A stretch of 42,049 bases of DNA from Bacillota bacterium (GTDB lineage Bacteria; Bacillota; Clostridia; Lachnospirales; Lachnospiraceae), in the NCBI GenBank assembly GCA_023415595.1, contig JAEZJW010000137.1:1-42049 (forward strand), written 5' to 3'. Shown in pieces: positions 24,929-32,997 of the stretch. Each line of letters begins with the position of its first letter. Positions within the stretch are counted from its first letter, which is position 1. Below the pieces are notes generated by a model. The model saw only the letters and a program-made list of their open reading frames with translations. It was not told the origin of the DNA and searched no databases. Position numbers and translations under genes: made by a program.

Positions 24929-25813
24929 CTATATTCGTTTTCCAACTTTTAATTTATCTCCGAAGTTAAAGAGTAGCAGACCGAAGATGATGATGGTTCC
25001 CCCAATGATGGCAGATAAATCAACAGTTTCATGCCCTATGATGACACCAAGAATACTTGCCAGCAGCGGGGTGACGAACATGTAATTACTGACGGAGGAG
25101 GTATGGGCAGCTTTTGCAAAGGCCTTCGCCCAAGAGATGAAGGCGATTGCACTCGAAAAGATTCCCAGAATCAATATGTACATAATCTGTACCAGCGGTG
25201 CAGCCTTTATTTTACCTACGGATTCGGGAAGGAATACTGACAGCAGGAGAGTCCCTGCAAAGATACTGAAGGCTGAGGACTGGACAGCGGTGTAATGCTT
25301 AGTCAGCTGACGCTGAAGCAGGTTATACAGACTAAGCAGAACGGCTGCACTGATCAGCCACAGTACTCCGATACTTACTGTGAAACCACCCTCCAATACG
25401 GTCAGGACAATCACACCTGCGAAGCAGACCAGAATGGCAGTCCATTGCAGCTTTTTCAGTTGCTCATGGTAGAAGATTCGGGCGAACAGGGCAGTGATAA
25501 TCGGTGTAATGGCGATAATAACGCTGCTGGTGGCAGAAGATACGGTCTCACAGCCCTTATTGAAGGTAATCATATACAGGAAGAAGCCGGTCACCCCGGA
25601 TAGAAGGAACCATTTTAAATCCGAGCGTTTCGGAAGCTTAAGTTTCATGATAAGAACGATCAGGATCAAAGCCAGGGATGCTGTGAAATATCTTAAGAAG
25701 CCCAGGGAAAATGCGGAGAAGTAAGTCAGTGCCAATCTGGTATAAACAAACGCGATGGACCAGAAGAGAATCGTGATGATTGCGTATGGATGAAAGCTGT
25801 CCTTAAATTTCAT
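24929..25813 (-). CDS. EamA family (DMT superfamily) transporter
   Basis: This 294-residue membrane protein has ten TM helices in two EamA repeats. The first contains FSLGFLRYFTASLALI and the second ISWAKAFAKAAHTSSVSNYM followed by VTPLLASILGVIIGHE. DMT proteins usually export amino acids or other small metabolites. AGAAAGG precedes the ATG. It is the first gene of a likely operon with the downstream kinase-like gene. Confidence 0.87.
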   Translation of the reverse strand: MKFKDSFHPYAIITILFWSIAFVYTRLALTYFSAFSLGFLRYFTASLALILIVLIMKLKLPKRSDLKWFLLSGVTGFFLYMITFNKGCETVSSATSSVIIAITPIITALFARIFYHEQLKKLQWTAILVCFAGVIVLTVLEGGFTVSIGVLWLISAAVLLSLYNLLQRQLTKHYTAVQSSAFSIFAGTLLLSVFLPESVGKIKAAPLVQIMYILILGIFSSAIAFISWAKAFAKAAHTSSVSNYMFVTPLLASILGVIIGHETVDLSAIIGGTIIIFGLLLFNFGDKLKVGKRI

Positions 25814-25884
25814 AGAATACCTTTCTTATGTAATATGATAAATAATGTTGAATTATGCTGATAATGTGATAAAATAATTAAAAT

Positions 25885-25955
25885 GGAGCTTTGGGGTTCG
25901 AACCAATGACCTCTCGCGTGTGAGGCGAACGCTCTCCCGGTTGAGCTATGACTCC
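25885..25955 (-). tRNA. tRNA-Val(CAC)-like gene, probably degenerate
   Basis: The 5' half is a good tRNA: GGAGTCA acceptor strand, D stem GCTC/GAGC, anticodon stem TTCGC/GCGAG with loop CTCACAC (CAC). The 3' half does not match. The T stem ATTGG/CCCAA has two mismatches, and the 3' acceptor strand is only AGCTCC, one base short and pairing at four or five positions. The 5' half closely follows the intact tRNA-Val at 133-206. It is likely a pseudo-tRNA or a gene with a damaged acceptor. Confidence 0.6.
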
Positions 25956-26059
25956 AGATTAATTCTAATTATAGCACCGTAAATGTAAAAATCAATTAAT
26001 TTGTAAATTTTAACTATTTGCGAACATAATATTGCAAATACAAAGAGAAGAGGATAGAT

Positions 26060-27214
26060 ATGCAGGATAAAAGAGAAGAAGAATTGTTAAAACAGCAAGT
26101 ACTTGATATCATGAATGAGGAACAGCAGGAGCAGGAGATTAAACAGCAGAGGCCGAAGCAACCCAAGAAAAAGAAGAAGCATACAGGTCTTAAGGTTGTC
26201 GGCATATTGTTCGCAATACTTCTGGTTCTGGTCGGATTCATTATCGGGACCAAGCCGGGACGCAGCATTATCTATAAGGCAGCCAGTAACATTGTATTCA
26301 GCAATGTTAATAAAGAGGATCCTCATAAAGGGGATGCCAGCGAGGCAGAACCGACAGAGGAAACCAAGAATGACTCATCCGTTAGAACAGAGAAGTATAT
26401 CACGAATTATCTAATCTTCGGCATCGAGGAATTTGGTGGAGCGAGAAATACAGACTCCATGATGATCGCAACCATCGATACTAAGAAAGATACCTTAAAA
26501 CTGACTTCCCTGCTTCGTGACAGCTATGTACAGATTCCCGGCTATAAGCAAAACAAGCTGAATTCAGCTTATGCCAGGGGTGGAGCCAAGCTTTTGATCG
26601 AAACCATCGAACTGAACTACAAGGTAAAGCTGGACGGGTACGTATCGGTTGATTTTAAGAACTTTGAGGAAATCGTAGATCTCCTTGGCGGTGTGGATAT
26701 CGAACTGGGTGAGAAGGAAGCCAATTATCTGAATAGAACCAACTATATCTCTAAGAAATCCAACCGAAATGTAAAAGCAGGTATGAATCATCTGAACGGA
26801 AATCAGGTCATGGGTTATTGCCGTGTACGAAAGGTTGAGACATTAGGCGGAATAAGCTCTGACTATGGTAGAATAGTCCGCCAGCAGAGAACTCTAAAAG
26901 CCATCTTTGACAGCTATAAGTCCAAGAGCTTCTTCAAGCTTCTGCCGATTGCTAAGAGTTGCCTGGGTTATGTGAATACGAATCTTTCACAGAAACAGAT
27001 CGAGGATGCGATGGAAGCAGTTGTAGAGAATAAGATCAGAACACTGGATACCTTCCGTGTTCCGGTTGACGGTGCTTTCGATGCTCCGAAGAGATATAAC
27101 GGCATCGGGTATCCTCTGGTTCTGGAATGGGATAAGAACCGGACAGAGCTATACCAATTCATCTTTAATGACACTGAGAGTGAAGCGCAGGATGAACTGG
27201 CGAAGCTGAAATAG
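26060..27214 (+). CDS. LCP family (LytR-CpsA-Psr) cell-wall glycopolymer transferase
   Basis: This 384-residue protein has a cytoplasmic Gln/Glu- and Lys-rich N-terminus (to about 42), one TM helix (about 44-64) and an extracellular LCP domain. Family motifs are RNTDSMMIATID, TSLLRDSYVQIPGY, YARGGAKLLIETIE and DYGRIVRQQRTLKA. Its arginines and aspartates bind the polyprenyl pyrophosphate substrate. LCP enzymes attach teichoic acids or capsule to peptidoglycan. The gene has its own terminator and no glycan genes beside it. A small C-terminal extension follows the domain. Confidence 0.92.
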   Translation: MQDKREEELLKQQVLDIMNEEQQEQEIKQQRPKQPKKKKKHTGLKVVGILFAILLVLVGFIIGTKPGRSIIYKAASNIVFSNVNKEDPHKGDASEAEPTEETKNDSSVRTEKYITNYLIFGIEEFGGARNTDSMMIATIDTKKDTLKLTSLLRDSYVQIPGYKQNKLNSAYARGGAKLLIETIELNYKVKLDGYVSVDFKNFEEIVDLLGGVDIELGEKEANYLNRTNYISKKSNRNVKAGMNHLNGNQVMGYCRVRKVETLGGISSDYGRIVRQQRTLKAIFDSYKSKSFFKLLPIAKSCLGYVNTNLSQKQIEDAMEAVVENKIRTLDTFRVPVDGAFDAPKRYNGIGYPLVLEWDKNRTELYQFIFNDTESEAQDELAKLK

Positions 27215-27328
27215 TGGATATCAAGAGATAAATTAATTGTGAGATAAGAAGATGGAGACATAAATATAAAGAAGTTAAAGGAACAGCAGAAGGAATGAAA
27301 TAAGTACAGCTATAACATCATGAAGAAC

Positions 27329-27366
27329 AAAGCGGACGATACATAAAACGTATTGTCCGCTTTTTG
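27329..27366 (+). terminator. Terminator of the LCP gene
   Basis: AAAGCGGACGATAC (27329-27342) pairs with GTATTGTCCGCTTT (27350-27363) with one G-T pair, and a run of five T follows. Confidence 0.9.
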
Positions 27367-27445
27367 GTACTATTCACAAGTGAAACTGAGCTTTAGGAAT
27401 CTGCCAGTTATGTAGGGAATCAGTGATATTCTCATAGGGTTCTTA

Positions 27446-27498
27446 TTGACAAACATAATTAAATTGTGTACAATCAGAATATAAAGATTGCATACAAT
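27446..27498 (+). promoter_or_regulatory. Promoter and paired OhrR/MarR-like operators of the glutathione peroxidase gene
   Basis: TTGACA (27446-27451), 17 bp and TACAAT (27469-27474) form a strong promoter. ATTGTGTACAAT (27463-27474) covers the -10 element, and a second copy ATTGCATACAAT lies at 27487-27498, 24 bp later. Both are imperfect palindromes resembling the TACAATT/AATTGTA sites bound by OhrR-type peroxide-sensing MarR repressors, which suits a peroxidase gene. The identity of the regulator is inferred. Confidence 0.65.
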
Positions 27499-27528
27499 TT
27501 AATAGCAAACACAGACAAGGAGATGCTT

Positions 27529-28003
27529 ATGAACATTTACGACTATCAGGTTAAGGATGGTAAAGGGAATTCAGTTGATTTAAAGGCTTATGAGGGAAAG
27601 GCGTTGTTGATCGTGAATACTGCAACCGGCTGCGGCTTCACCCCCCCAATACGAAGGCCTTCAGAAATTATATGATAAATACAAGGATATGGGCTTTGAA
27701 GTCCTGGATTTTCCCTGCAACCAGTTCGGCAACCAGGCACCCGGCACGAACGAAGAAATCTCGAGCTTCTGCCAAATGAAATATGGTACGACCTTTCCTA
27801 CCTTCGGCAAGATAGAAGTAAATGGTGAGAATGAGGAGCCTCTGTACAAATATTTGAAAGGACAGCAGAAGGGTCTGGTCGGAAGAAGTATTAAGTGGAA
27901 TTTCACAAAGTTCTTAGTTAATAGGCAGGGAAAGGTGGTTGAGCGCTTCTCACCGATCACAACGCCGGAGCAGATAGAAGAGAGTATTAAAGAGCTGTTA
28001 TAA
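27529..28003 (+). pseudogene. Glutathione peroxidase (Cys type), frameshifted in a C7 tract
   Basis: The first 39 codons encode a normal GPx start: NIYDYQVKDGKGNSVDLK, then LLIVNTATGCGFTP with the peroxidatic Cys. At 27641-27647 there are seven C; with six, the frame continues TPQYEGLQKLYDKYKDMG into FPCNQFGNQAPGTNEEI and WNFTKFLVNRQGKV, giving a complete protein of about 157 residues with the Gln and Trp of the active site. As read, translation leaves the frame and stops early. A sequencing error, a real recent mutation and slippage-based switching are all possible. The true start is ATG 27529 with AAGGAG at 27517-27522. Confidence 0.85.
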
Positions 28004-28064
28004 GCCAGTTAACCTCCGGGAATACTGGTCGAGTTGGATCTTTAAGAAGAGAATAAAAATATTG

Positions 28065-28103
28065 AGGCATTCTATACGGACAATGAGTATAGTATGCCTT
28101 TTT
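28065..28103 (+). terminator. Terminator of the glutathione peroxidase gene
   Basis: AGGCATTCTATAC (28065-28077) pairs with GTATAGTATGCCT (28087-28099) with one mismatch, followed by T5. The remaining bases up to 28284 are AT-rich with no clear gene. Confidence 0.8.
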
Positions 28104-28284
28104 CTAATATTAACCGTTAGTATGCCCAATAGACTAGATGCAATATTTGGCACAGGAGTTTAAATATGTTATAATAACACAATAATTAAGCCCTTTACTT
28201 GTAAAAATTATATGTTGAACATGACAAACTGTTGTCTTGGTGGATATGATATGCTATTTTACAAAAAAATGAGGAGATAAGCAA

Positions 28285-28710
28285 ATGACGAATGAAATTA
28301 TTAACAAAGCCGGTGAAATTGTTGCTAAAAAAACAGGTGGTGGAAACGAAGGGTATTGCATATTATCGTTGTTGGATGAAAACGGTTTTCCGACAGCCTC
28401 AACTATTTCAGCGTCAAAAGCGGACGGTATCAATTGGATTACATTTTGTACGGGCATTGGAAGCAACAAAGCCATGAGGATTAAAAGCTGTAATCGCGCG
28501 AGTGTTTGTTTTAGCTCTATTGACCATAACATTACTCTAGTAGGTACCATAGAAATACTAACCGACTTAGAAACAAAGAAAGAAATGTGGTATAATGGAC
28601 TTAACAATCACTTTAGCGGACCGGAGGACCCGAATTATTGTGTTTTGCGCTTTAAAACAGAGCGCTATAATTTGCTCGTGGATTGGAAAGAAGCGGTCGG
28701 AACTTTATAA
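28285..28710 (+). CDS. Pyridoxamine 5'-phosphate oxidase-like flavin-binding protein
   Basis: This 141-residue split-barrel protein of the PNPOx-like (general stress protein 26) group contains GYCILSLLDENGFPTASTI and ITFCTGIGSNKAMRIK. These align with the strands that hold FMN or a related flavin. DPNYCVLRFKTERYNL near the end is typical of this group. The substrate is unknown. GAGGAG precedes the ATG. It is followed by a VOC gene 27 bp downstream, a likely two-gene operon. Confidence 0.8.
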   Translation: MTNEIINKAGEIVAKKTGGGNEGYCILSLLDENGFPTASTISASKADGINWITFCTGIGSNKAMRIKSCNRASVCFSSIDHNITLVGTIEILTDLETKKEMWYNGLNNHFSGPEDPNYCVLRFKTERYNLLVDWKEAVGTL

Positions 28711-28737
28711 ACCATAAACATTTTGGAGTGAGAACAT

Positions 28738-29115
28738 ATGAGAAGATTATTATTACAAATTTATGCAAAAAACAGAGCCGAGGCCTTTGACTTTTATAAG
28801 GACGCCTTTAATGCGGAAATTGGTTATTGTGACAAAACTGATGATGGTACAATTATTCATGCTGAACTTAATGTTTGTGGACAAAGTATTGCAGTCGGAG
28901 AGTTGTATTATGATAAAGAAGAAACTTTTTCTGGAAATACAATGCAATTCTGTATGCAGTTTGAACACGGAGAAGAGCATATCATTGAACGTGCATATGA
29001 GAAAATGAAAGACGGGGGTAATATTCTTGAGCCGTTAGGATCATGCTTTTTCAGTCCGCTCATGACAGATGTTATCGATAAATACGGTGTCCATTGGTGT
29101 CTGTTTATCGGTTGA
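28738..29115 (+). CDS. PhnB-like VOC family protein
   Basis: The 125-residue protein begins LLLQIYAKNRAEAFDFYKDAF, the usual VOC opening of the PhnB/3-demethylubiquinone-methyltransferase-like group. It ends DVIDKYGVHWCLFI, where PhnB-like proteins normally have KFGVPWMI. The metal-site residues are not certain, and no function is known for most of this group. GGAGTGAG precedes the ATG. It sits in an operon with the flavin-binding protein upstream. Confidence 0.78.
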   Translation: MRRLLLQIYAKNRAEAFDFYKDAFNAEIGYCDKTDDGTIIHAELNVCGQSIAVGELYYDKEETFSGNTMQFCMQFEHGEEHIIERAYEKMKDGGNILEPLGSCFFSPLMTDVIDKYGVHWCLFIG

Positions 29116-29170
29116 TAGGTTGCGTTTATAATAAACGTAAGTAGTTTATTCAAACATACTTCAAATTACA

Positions 29171-29325
29171 AAGTGGGAGCTTAACCAGTATGAATTTAAG
29201 ATAGGTATTAATGGTACCTGTGATACTATTACGGATCAGGTCATCAGGGATTATCAGCAGAAGAAGGCAGAGGATTGGATGACTCAATCCATAATCGCCT
29301 GTATGGTCAAAATACGAGGTCATAA
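29171..29325 (+). pseudogene. Possible remnant of a peptidoglycan-binding domain
   Basis: An open stretch on the plus strand without a start codon reads KWELNQYEFKIGINGTCD, then TITDQVIRDYQQKKAEDW. It resembles one PG_binding_1 repeat (WELxxxG...DGxFGxxTxxAVxxYQ). Key glycines and the closing GxVGPxTW are lost. It fills most of the 327-bp gap between the VOC and Ig-like genes. Chance similarity is possible. Confidence 0.3.
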
Positions 29326-29329
29326 TTTT

Positions 29330-29365
29330 ACCCCGGTCATTACTGGCCGGGGTTGTTATTATTGT
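29330..29365 (+). terminator. Terminator downstream of the PNPOx/VOC pair
   Basis: ACCCCGG (29330-29336) pairs with CCGGGGT (29347-29353), followed by the T-rich TTGTTATTATTGTTTT. Confidence 0.65.
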
Positions 29366-29442
29366 TTTGTTAATTGCCGGATCATAATCGGAATAGTTAT
29401 CGTATTCGGATAATCCAGTGATATTGTATGGGTCAACCGTCA

Positions 29443-30369
29443 TTATTTAATAATACCTTTCCTGATCAGATCTTCTCGGTTGAAAAAGTACTGGTTTTTT
29501 GTATAACTCTTATCTCCAACTGTAAACTTATCTAGGTACTGATATTGAACTTCACCATTGGTATATATTATACCACTAACAGGCTTCTCGGGAGCACCAG
29601 AGATTATATACTGGTTATCAACACCGGTTATAAGGAACAGTCTGTCATCCATCATTGGTGGTACTACGGAAGTATTATATGAATTCTTCAGTTCGTATTC
29701 ACTTACCCATTCATCACAGAATTTCATGTATGCTTTCCCGATTTCTGTATCCATGTCTTCGCTACTAGCAAAGCCGTATTTCTCCATTAGGGCTATCCTT
29801 GCCCACCTTGCTTTCTCTTCGGAAGCTTTTTCTTCTTCGTCATCATCGGCAATAATAAACTTTGCATCAGGAGTCAAAATATGTGATGATGTATAGTCAT
29901 CGCCTTCCGCTATGTCGTGTTCATATACAATCTGTTTATCCTCCCTCATCTTGACATATTCAGGTGAGCAGTAATATCTACCATTCATATATACAACATA
30001 ACCATCGATTATATTCTGTACAAGTAACCCAAGATTATCTGTACTGTATAACACCCACTCTGAATAATCTTCGTTGACATAAACCTTACATGTAAATTTA
30101 GCTTTTCCAGATGTTACAGTTATGGTTGCCGTTCCGGGCGAATTAGCTGTCAGGTTCCCTTTTTTACTGACGGATATAATCTTGGTGTTGCTGCTTTTCC
30201 ATGCTACATTTTTGTATTTTGCAGGAAGAGTAAGCTTGGCAGTTTTGTTTTCCGTGATAGTTATTTTTTTAGTACTGGATAGATTATAATTTGGAGTAGC
30301 TGCATAAACAACTACAGAAGAAATATTCAGATAAAGCACGATCATTATTATCACAATAATTTTTTTCAT
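29443..30369 (-). CDS. Secreted protein with bacterial Ig-like (Big_2) domain
   Basis: This 308-residue exported protein has a signal peptide of about 23 residues (KKIIVIIMIVLYLNISSVVV, cleaved near VYA-A). A Big_2-type domain then runs to about residue 100: KNVAWKSSNTKIISVSKKG, then SPGTATITVTSG. The remaining 200 residues have no family I recognise; they include an acidic stretch DDDEEEKASEEKARW and a tyrosine-rich C-terminus. I chose ATG 30369 with AAAGGAG 7 nt upstream over GTG 30375. Surface adhesion or wall association is typical of Big_2 proteins but not shown here. Confidence 0.78.
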   Translation of the reverse strand: MKKIIVIIMIVLYLNISSVVVYAATPNYNLSSTKKITITENKTAKLTLPAKYKNVAWKSSNTKIISVSKKGNLTANSPGTATITVTSGKAKFTCKVYVNEDYSEWVLYSTDNLGLLVQNIIDGYVVYMNGRYYCSPEYVKMREDKQIVYEHDIAEGDDYTSSHILTPDAKFIIADDDEEEKASEEKARWARIALMEKYGFASSEDMDTEIGKAYMKFCDEWVSEYELKNSYNTSVVPPMMDDRLFLITGVDNQYIISGAPEKPVSGIIYTNGEVQYQYLDKFTVGDKSYTKNQYFFNREDLIRKGIIK

Positions 30370-30483
30370 AACCACTCTCCTTTGTACATACTAATCCATA
30401 ATTAATGCAATTATAATACCTTTGTCTGATTTTGTAAATAAAAAGGAAAACCCCGCACTTTTCGCGAGGATCTCCTTAACAAC

Positions 30484-30507
30484 AAAAAGCACTCTTTTCA
30501 GAGTGCC
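30484..30507 (-). terminator. Terminator of tRNA-Ala
   Basis: GCACTCT (30489-30495) pairs with AGAGTGC (30500-30506). On the minus strand T5 follows. It lies about 53 bp after the tRNA-Ala 3' end. Confidence 0.8.
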
Positions 30508-30559
30508 AATGTGTTTCTTTAAACCGCTATAACCCTTGATTTTGCTAGGTGTGATGAAA

Positions 30560-30632
30560 TGGAGCATAGGGGACTTGAACCCCTGACCCCCACACTGCCA
30601 GTGTGGTGCGCTCCCAACTGCGCTAATGCCCC
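30560..30632 (-). tRNA. tRNA-Ala(GGC)
   Basis: The reverse complement forms acceptor GGGGCAT/ATGCTCC, D stem GCGC/GCGC, anticodon stem CCACA/TGTGG with loop CTGGCAG (anticodon GGC) and T arm AGGGG-TTCAAGT-CCCCT. CCA is not encoded. It is a single gene with its own terminator. Confidence 0.95.
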
Positions 30633-30744
30633 ATTGATATATGAAAAGTATATCAAAACTTTAGAAAATGTCAATTAAAAGATACGGCTTTAAGACAAGA
30701 AATTAAAGCCTTCTCATAGGTAATCCTCCAAATCTACTAAATTC

Positions 30745-31734
30745 TTATTCTTTACATTTTTGCTTAATAGGAATTAGTAGATCTAATTGCATACACTTAT
30801 CCAGTTCCTCGTTGCTTAATTGATACTGATTTATGTAGTTTAAATGCTCTTCTAAAAGACCGTGCATACATTCAGGGTTACCCCAATTAGGCTCATATTC
30901 TTTATTGTTCATTGCCCATTCACAAAGCCACTCCCATTCCTCAAAATTTCCCATTGGTATCATATGTGCAGCATATAAACCGCCAGCAAATTTCTTTTTC
31001 ACAAAGGGCTCAGGTACTTCCATATCGTCTGGAATGGTAACCCATCTCTCATACCCATGGTCACTCCCATCAGGTTTACTTCCATCTGGATGGTTAAAAC
31101 CATATTGACGTAAATCTGGTTTAATTTTATGAAGTTCCGTCTTCATCATAAATATCTTAAGCTCATGTCCGGTATCATGTTCTGGCGACCCACCTATACA
31201 TTGAATAGATGCTACAGTTGCAGGTGGGAGATATACAACCCTTACGTCAGTTAGCTTTGACAAACTGTCACTTGCTTTCTTTAAATCATCCATTGTTTTT
31301 TCCTCCTTAAAATTAATTTTCGTAACGGTCAGCGAATCAATGATTTTAAGTAAGGACTCATCAGCCAACAATTTATACTTGATACTAAACTCAACATTCT
31401 CTTTCAGACGGGAAACAAATTCTTCTAAAATAGACTTTATAGTAGATAATGCAGTAACTTCATCTGAGAGTTCCATTATTTTATCTTGAAAAATTCTGAA
31501 TACAGTAGAGGTTTCTTCTTTTTGCAGAATGAGCTGTATGTCCTTTAATGATATTCTTAATTTTCTCAAAATAATAATTTGTTTTAATCTATTTAGTGAA
31601 TTCTCATCGTATGTACGATATGCATACCCATCCATTTTTACACATTGAATTAATCCGATTTGTTCATAATATCTAAGCGTTCTAGTCGATATATTAAAGT
31701 TTTTCGATACCATGCTTATTGTCTGTAAGTCCAT
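30745..31734 (-). CDS. MerR family regulator with GyrI-like effector domain
   Basis: This 329-residue protein has an N-terminal MerR winged helix (FNISTRTLRYYEQIGLI, then YAYRTYDENSLNRLKQI), a coiled-coil dimerisation helix (about 75-115), and a C-terminal GyrI-like/effector-binding domain from about residue 160 (VVYLPPATVASIQCIGGSPE to EEHLNYINQ). This class binds hydrophobic drugs or small metabolites, like BmrR or BltR, and usually activates efflux genes. No pump lies beside it, so the target may be its own promoter or distant. AAAGGGGG precedes the ATG. Confidence 0.88.
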   Translation of the reverse strand: MDLQTISMVSKNFNISTRTLRYYEQIGLIQCVKMDGYAYRTYDENSLNRLKQIIILRKLRISLKDIQLILQKEETSTVFRIFQDKIMELSDEVTALSTIKSILEEFVSRLKENVEFSIKYKLLADESLLKIIDSLTVTKINFKEEKTMDDLKKASDSLSKLTDVRVVYLPPATVASIQCIGGSPEHDTGHELKIFMMKTELHKIKPDLRQYGFNHPDGSKPDGSDHGYERWVTIPDDMEVPEPFVKKKFAGGLYAAHMIPMGNFEEWEWLCEWAMNNKEYEPNWGNPECMHGLLEEHLNYINQYQLSNEELDKCMQLDLLIPIKQKCKE

Positions 31735-31755
31735 AGTGTCCCCCTTTCAAAAATC

Positions 31756-31786
31756 AGTATAAAGTGCGACACGACGTCAAAGTCAA
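31756..31786 (-). promoter_or_regulatory. MerR-type promoter with 19-bp spacer
   Basis: On the minus strand TTGACT (31786-31781) and TATACT (31761-31756) are separated by 19 bp. This over-long spacer is the hallmark of promoters that MerR regulators activate by twisting DNA. A second TTGAC overlaps just inside the spacer. It drives the MerR gene itself, suggesting autoregulation. Confidence 0.65.
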
Positions 31787-31862
31787 GTAAAAGTTTAAAG
31801 CACTTTAATATTTTTCAAAATACGAATTAGATAATATTTGAGATAGCTTTGCATCGTTTGAT

Positions 31863-32534
31863 TTATTTCAGGGAGCCTATGACATCCCTTGCTTGTGCTA
31901 GCCTCTCATAGAACTGTGGGTAGAAATCAGCGTCCTTCTCGTAGGGCTTCATAAAGAATAGCTTTAAGGTATAGAGATTAAGCTGCTTCTGCACAGTTAG
32001 ATCCTGTGTTTTACCCATAATAGCTTTCAGGTCCTTCAGGAAGGAATGCCATTGCAGCACATAAGTTCCATATTCCTTGACATCGGGAATGTCGATCCAC
32101 TTACGGACCTTGACCTTTGTTTTGTTGGGATAGGGGCATTCATGGATCTGAAGTATGTAATGGAAGCTGTCATTCTCATAATACCGTCCCAGGGGAAAGA
32201 GCCTGCAGAAGCCCGGACGGAAGGGGTGGATCTCACAGCGGCCTTCACTGTTTAAGAAGGAGCAGCTTTCGGTAGCTCCGGCCATCTTAAGGTTGGGCAG
32301 GGCGATGCCGTCCACCACATTCAGCTCTATTTTATCAGCCATTAATTCCTCAAAGGACTTATTCAAATGCTTCGTTAAGTGACTGATATCCAGCGGATCA
32401 AGAACGATGGTATTTCCCATGCCCCGGCAACAGGCAGAGCAGCCCTGACAGCCATTGCAGCCGACCTTCACCAGATCATTCAGTTCATATAGCTTACCAT
32501 CCGATATTTCGGACAGACTAACATGTCGTTCCAT
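31863..32534 (-). CDS. YkgJ family cysteine cluster protein
   Basis: This 223-residue soluble protein has an N-terminal cysteine cluster GCNGCQGCSACCRGMG (about residues 24-39) and later SCSFLNSEGRCEIHPFRPGFCRLFP. This is the pattern of the zinc- or iron-sulfur-chelating YkgJ/FliB-like family (CxxCxxCC... C...C..RP..CR.FP). Its role is unknown. GAGAGGT precedes the ATG. It lies 21 bp downstream of a glutaredoxin-like gene, and both are rich in cysteine, which hints at a thiol- or metal-related job. Confidence 0.85.
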   Translation of the reverse strand: MERHVSLSEISDGKLYELNDLVKVGCNGCQGCSACCRGMGNTIVLDPLDISHLTKHLNKSFEELMADKIELNVVDGIALPNLKMAGATESCSFLNSEGRCEIHPFRPGFCRLFPLGRYYENDSFHYILQIHECPYPNKTKVKVRKWIDIPDVKEYGTYVLQWHSFLKDLKAIMGKTQDLTVQKQLNLYTLKLFFMKPYEKDADFYPQFYERLAQARDVIGSLK

Positions 32535-32555
32535 CGTTTTACCTCTCTCTGTTTA

Positions 32556-32873
32556 TTAACAGTTACCCTTCCCGTCGATGGAGCAGCTGTCCCCTGTCTG
32601 TTCTGAAGCTATGTTCTCTGCAGCTACGATATCTGTGACTTCAAAGGTCTTCGTTCCATCCTCCAGAAGGAAGAAAGGGATACCGATAAACCCTTTTTCC
32701 TTGACTGAAGCGAACATCCCTTCCCGGTCCCGGTAGGACAGGAATTCCTTCAATGTCTTTGTACTGTCAGTGATACTCCTATAATCAAGCTGAATCTGAG
32801 GATACCCACTCAATAGCTCCTTTGCGCTCACACAATCCCTGCATATTCCTGCGCCATACATAATTACTTTCAT
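32556..32873 (-). CDS. Glutaredoxin-like protein with C-terminal cysteine pair
   Basis: This 105-residue protein has a thioredoxin fold. MKVIMYGAGICRDCVSAKEL contains a CxxC redox site (C11, C14), and GIPFFLLEDGTK supplies the cis-proline loop. The C-terminus is unusual: GDSCSIDGKGNC adds two cysteines that could form a second redox or metal site. AAGGAG precedes the ATG. It is followed 21 bp later by the YkgJ-type gene and preceded by a small ORF, so the three probably form an operon. Confidence 0.8.
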   Translation of the reverse strand: MKVIMYGAGICRDCVSAKELLSGYPQIQLDYRSITDSTKTLKEFLSYRDREGMFASVKEKGFIGIPFFLLEDGTKTFEVTDIVAAENIASEQTGDSCSIDGKGNC

Positions 32874-32886
32874 ATATGATCTCTCC

Positions 32887-32997
32887 TTATTCTATAATAT
32901 TCTTGCGGTTCTCCCACAACCATTTCAAGCACTCCTCCGATTTGATGGAATTAGCTGAGTCGTTGATACTGCTGAAGTATGCAAACTCCATTGTCAT
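32887..32997 (-). CDS. Small ORF upstream of the glutaredoxin-like gene
   Basis: This 36-codon frame begins MTMEFAYFSSINDSANSI and ends WLWENRKNIIE. Its stop lies 13 bp before the glutaredoxin-like start. AAAGGGG lies 7 nt ahead of the second ATG (32991), so the product is more likely 34 residues. It has no signal peptide or TM helix and no family I recognise. It could be a real small protein, a leader peptide or the tail of a lost gene. Confidence 0.4.
   Translation of the reverse strand: MTMEFAYFSSINDSANSIKSEECLKWLWENRKNIIE

Noticed and set aside
25031..25724. Several plus-strand ORFs over the EamA gene
   Set aside because: They are reverse frames of a clear ten-TM transporter without start signals.
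26014..26268. Cysteine-rich ORF antisense to the LCP N-terminus
   Set aside because: The Cys/Ser-rich run is the complement of the Gln/Lys-rich LCP tail; it is an artefact.
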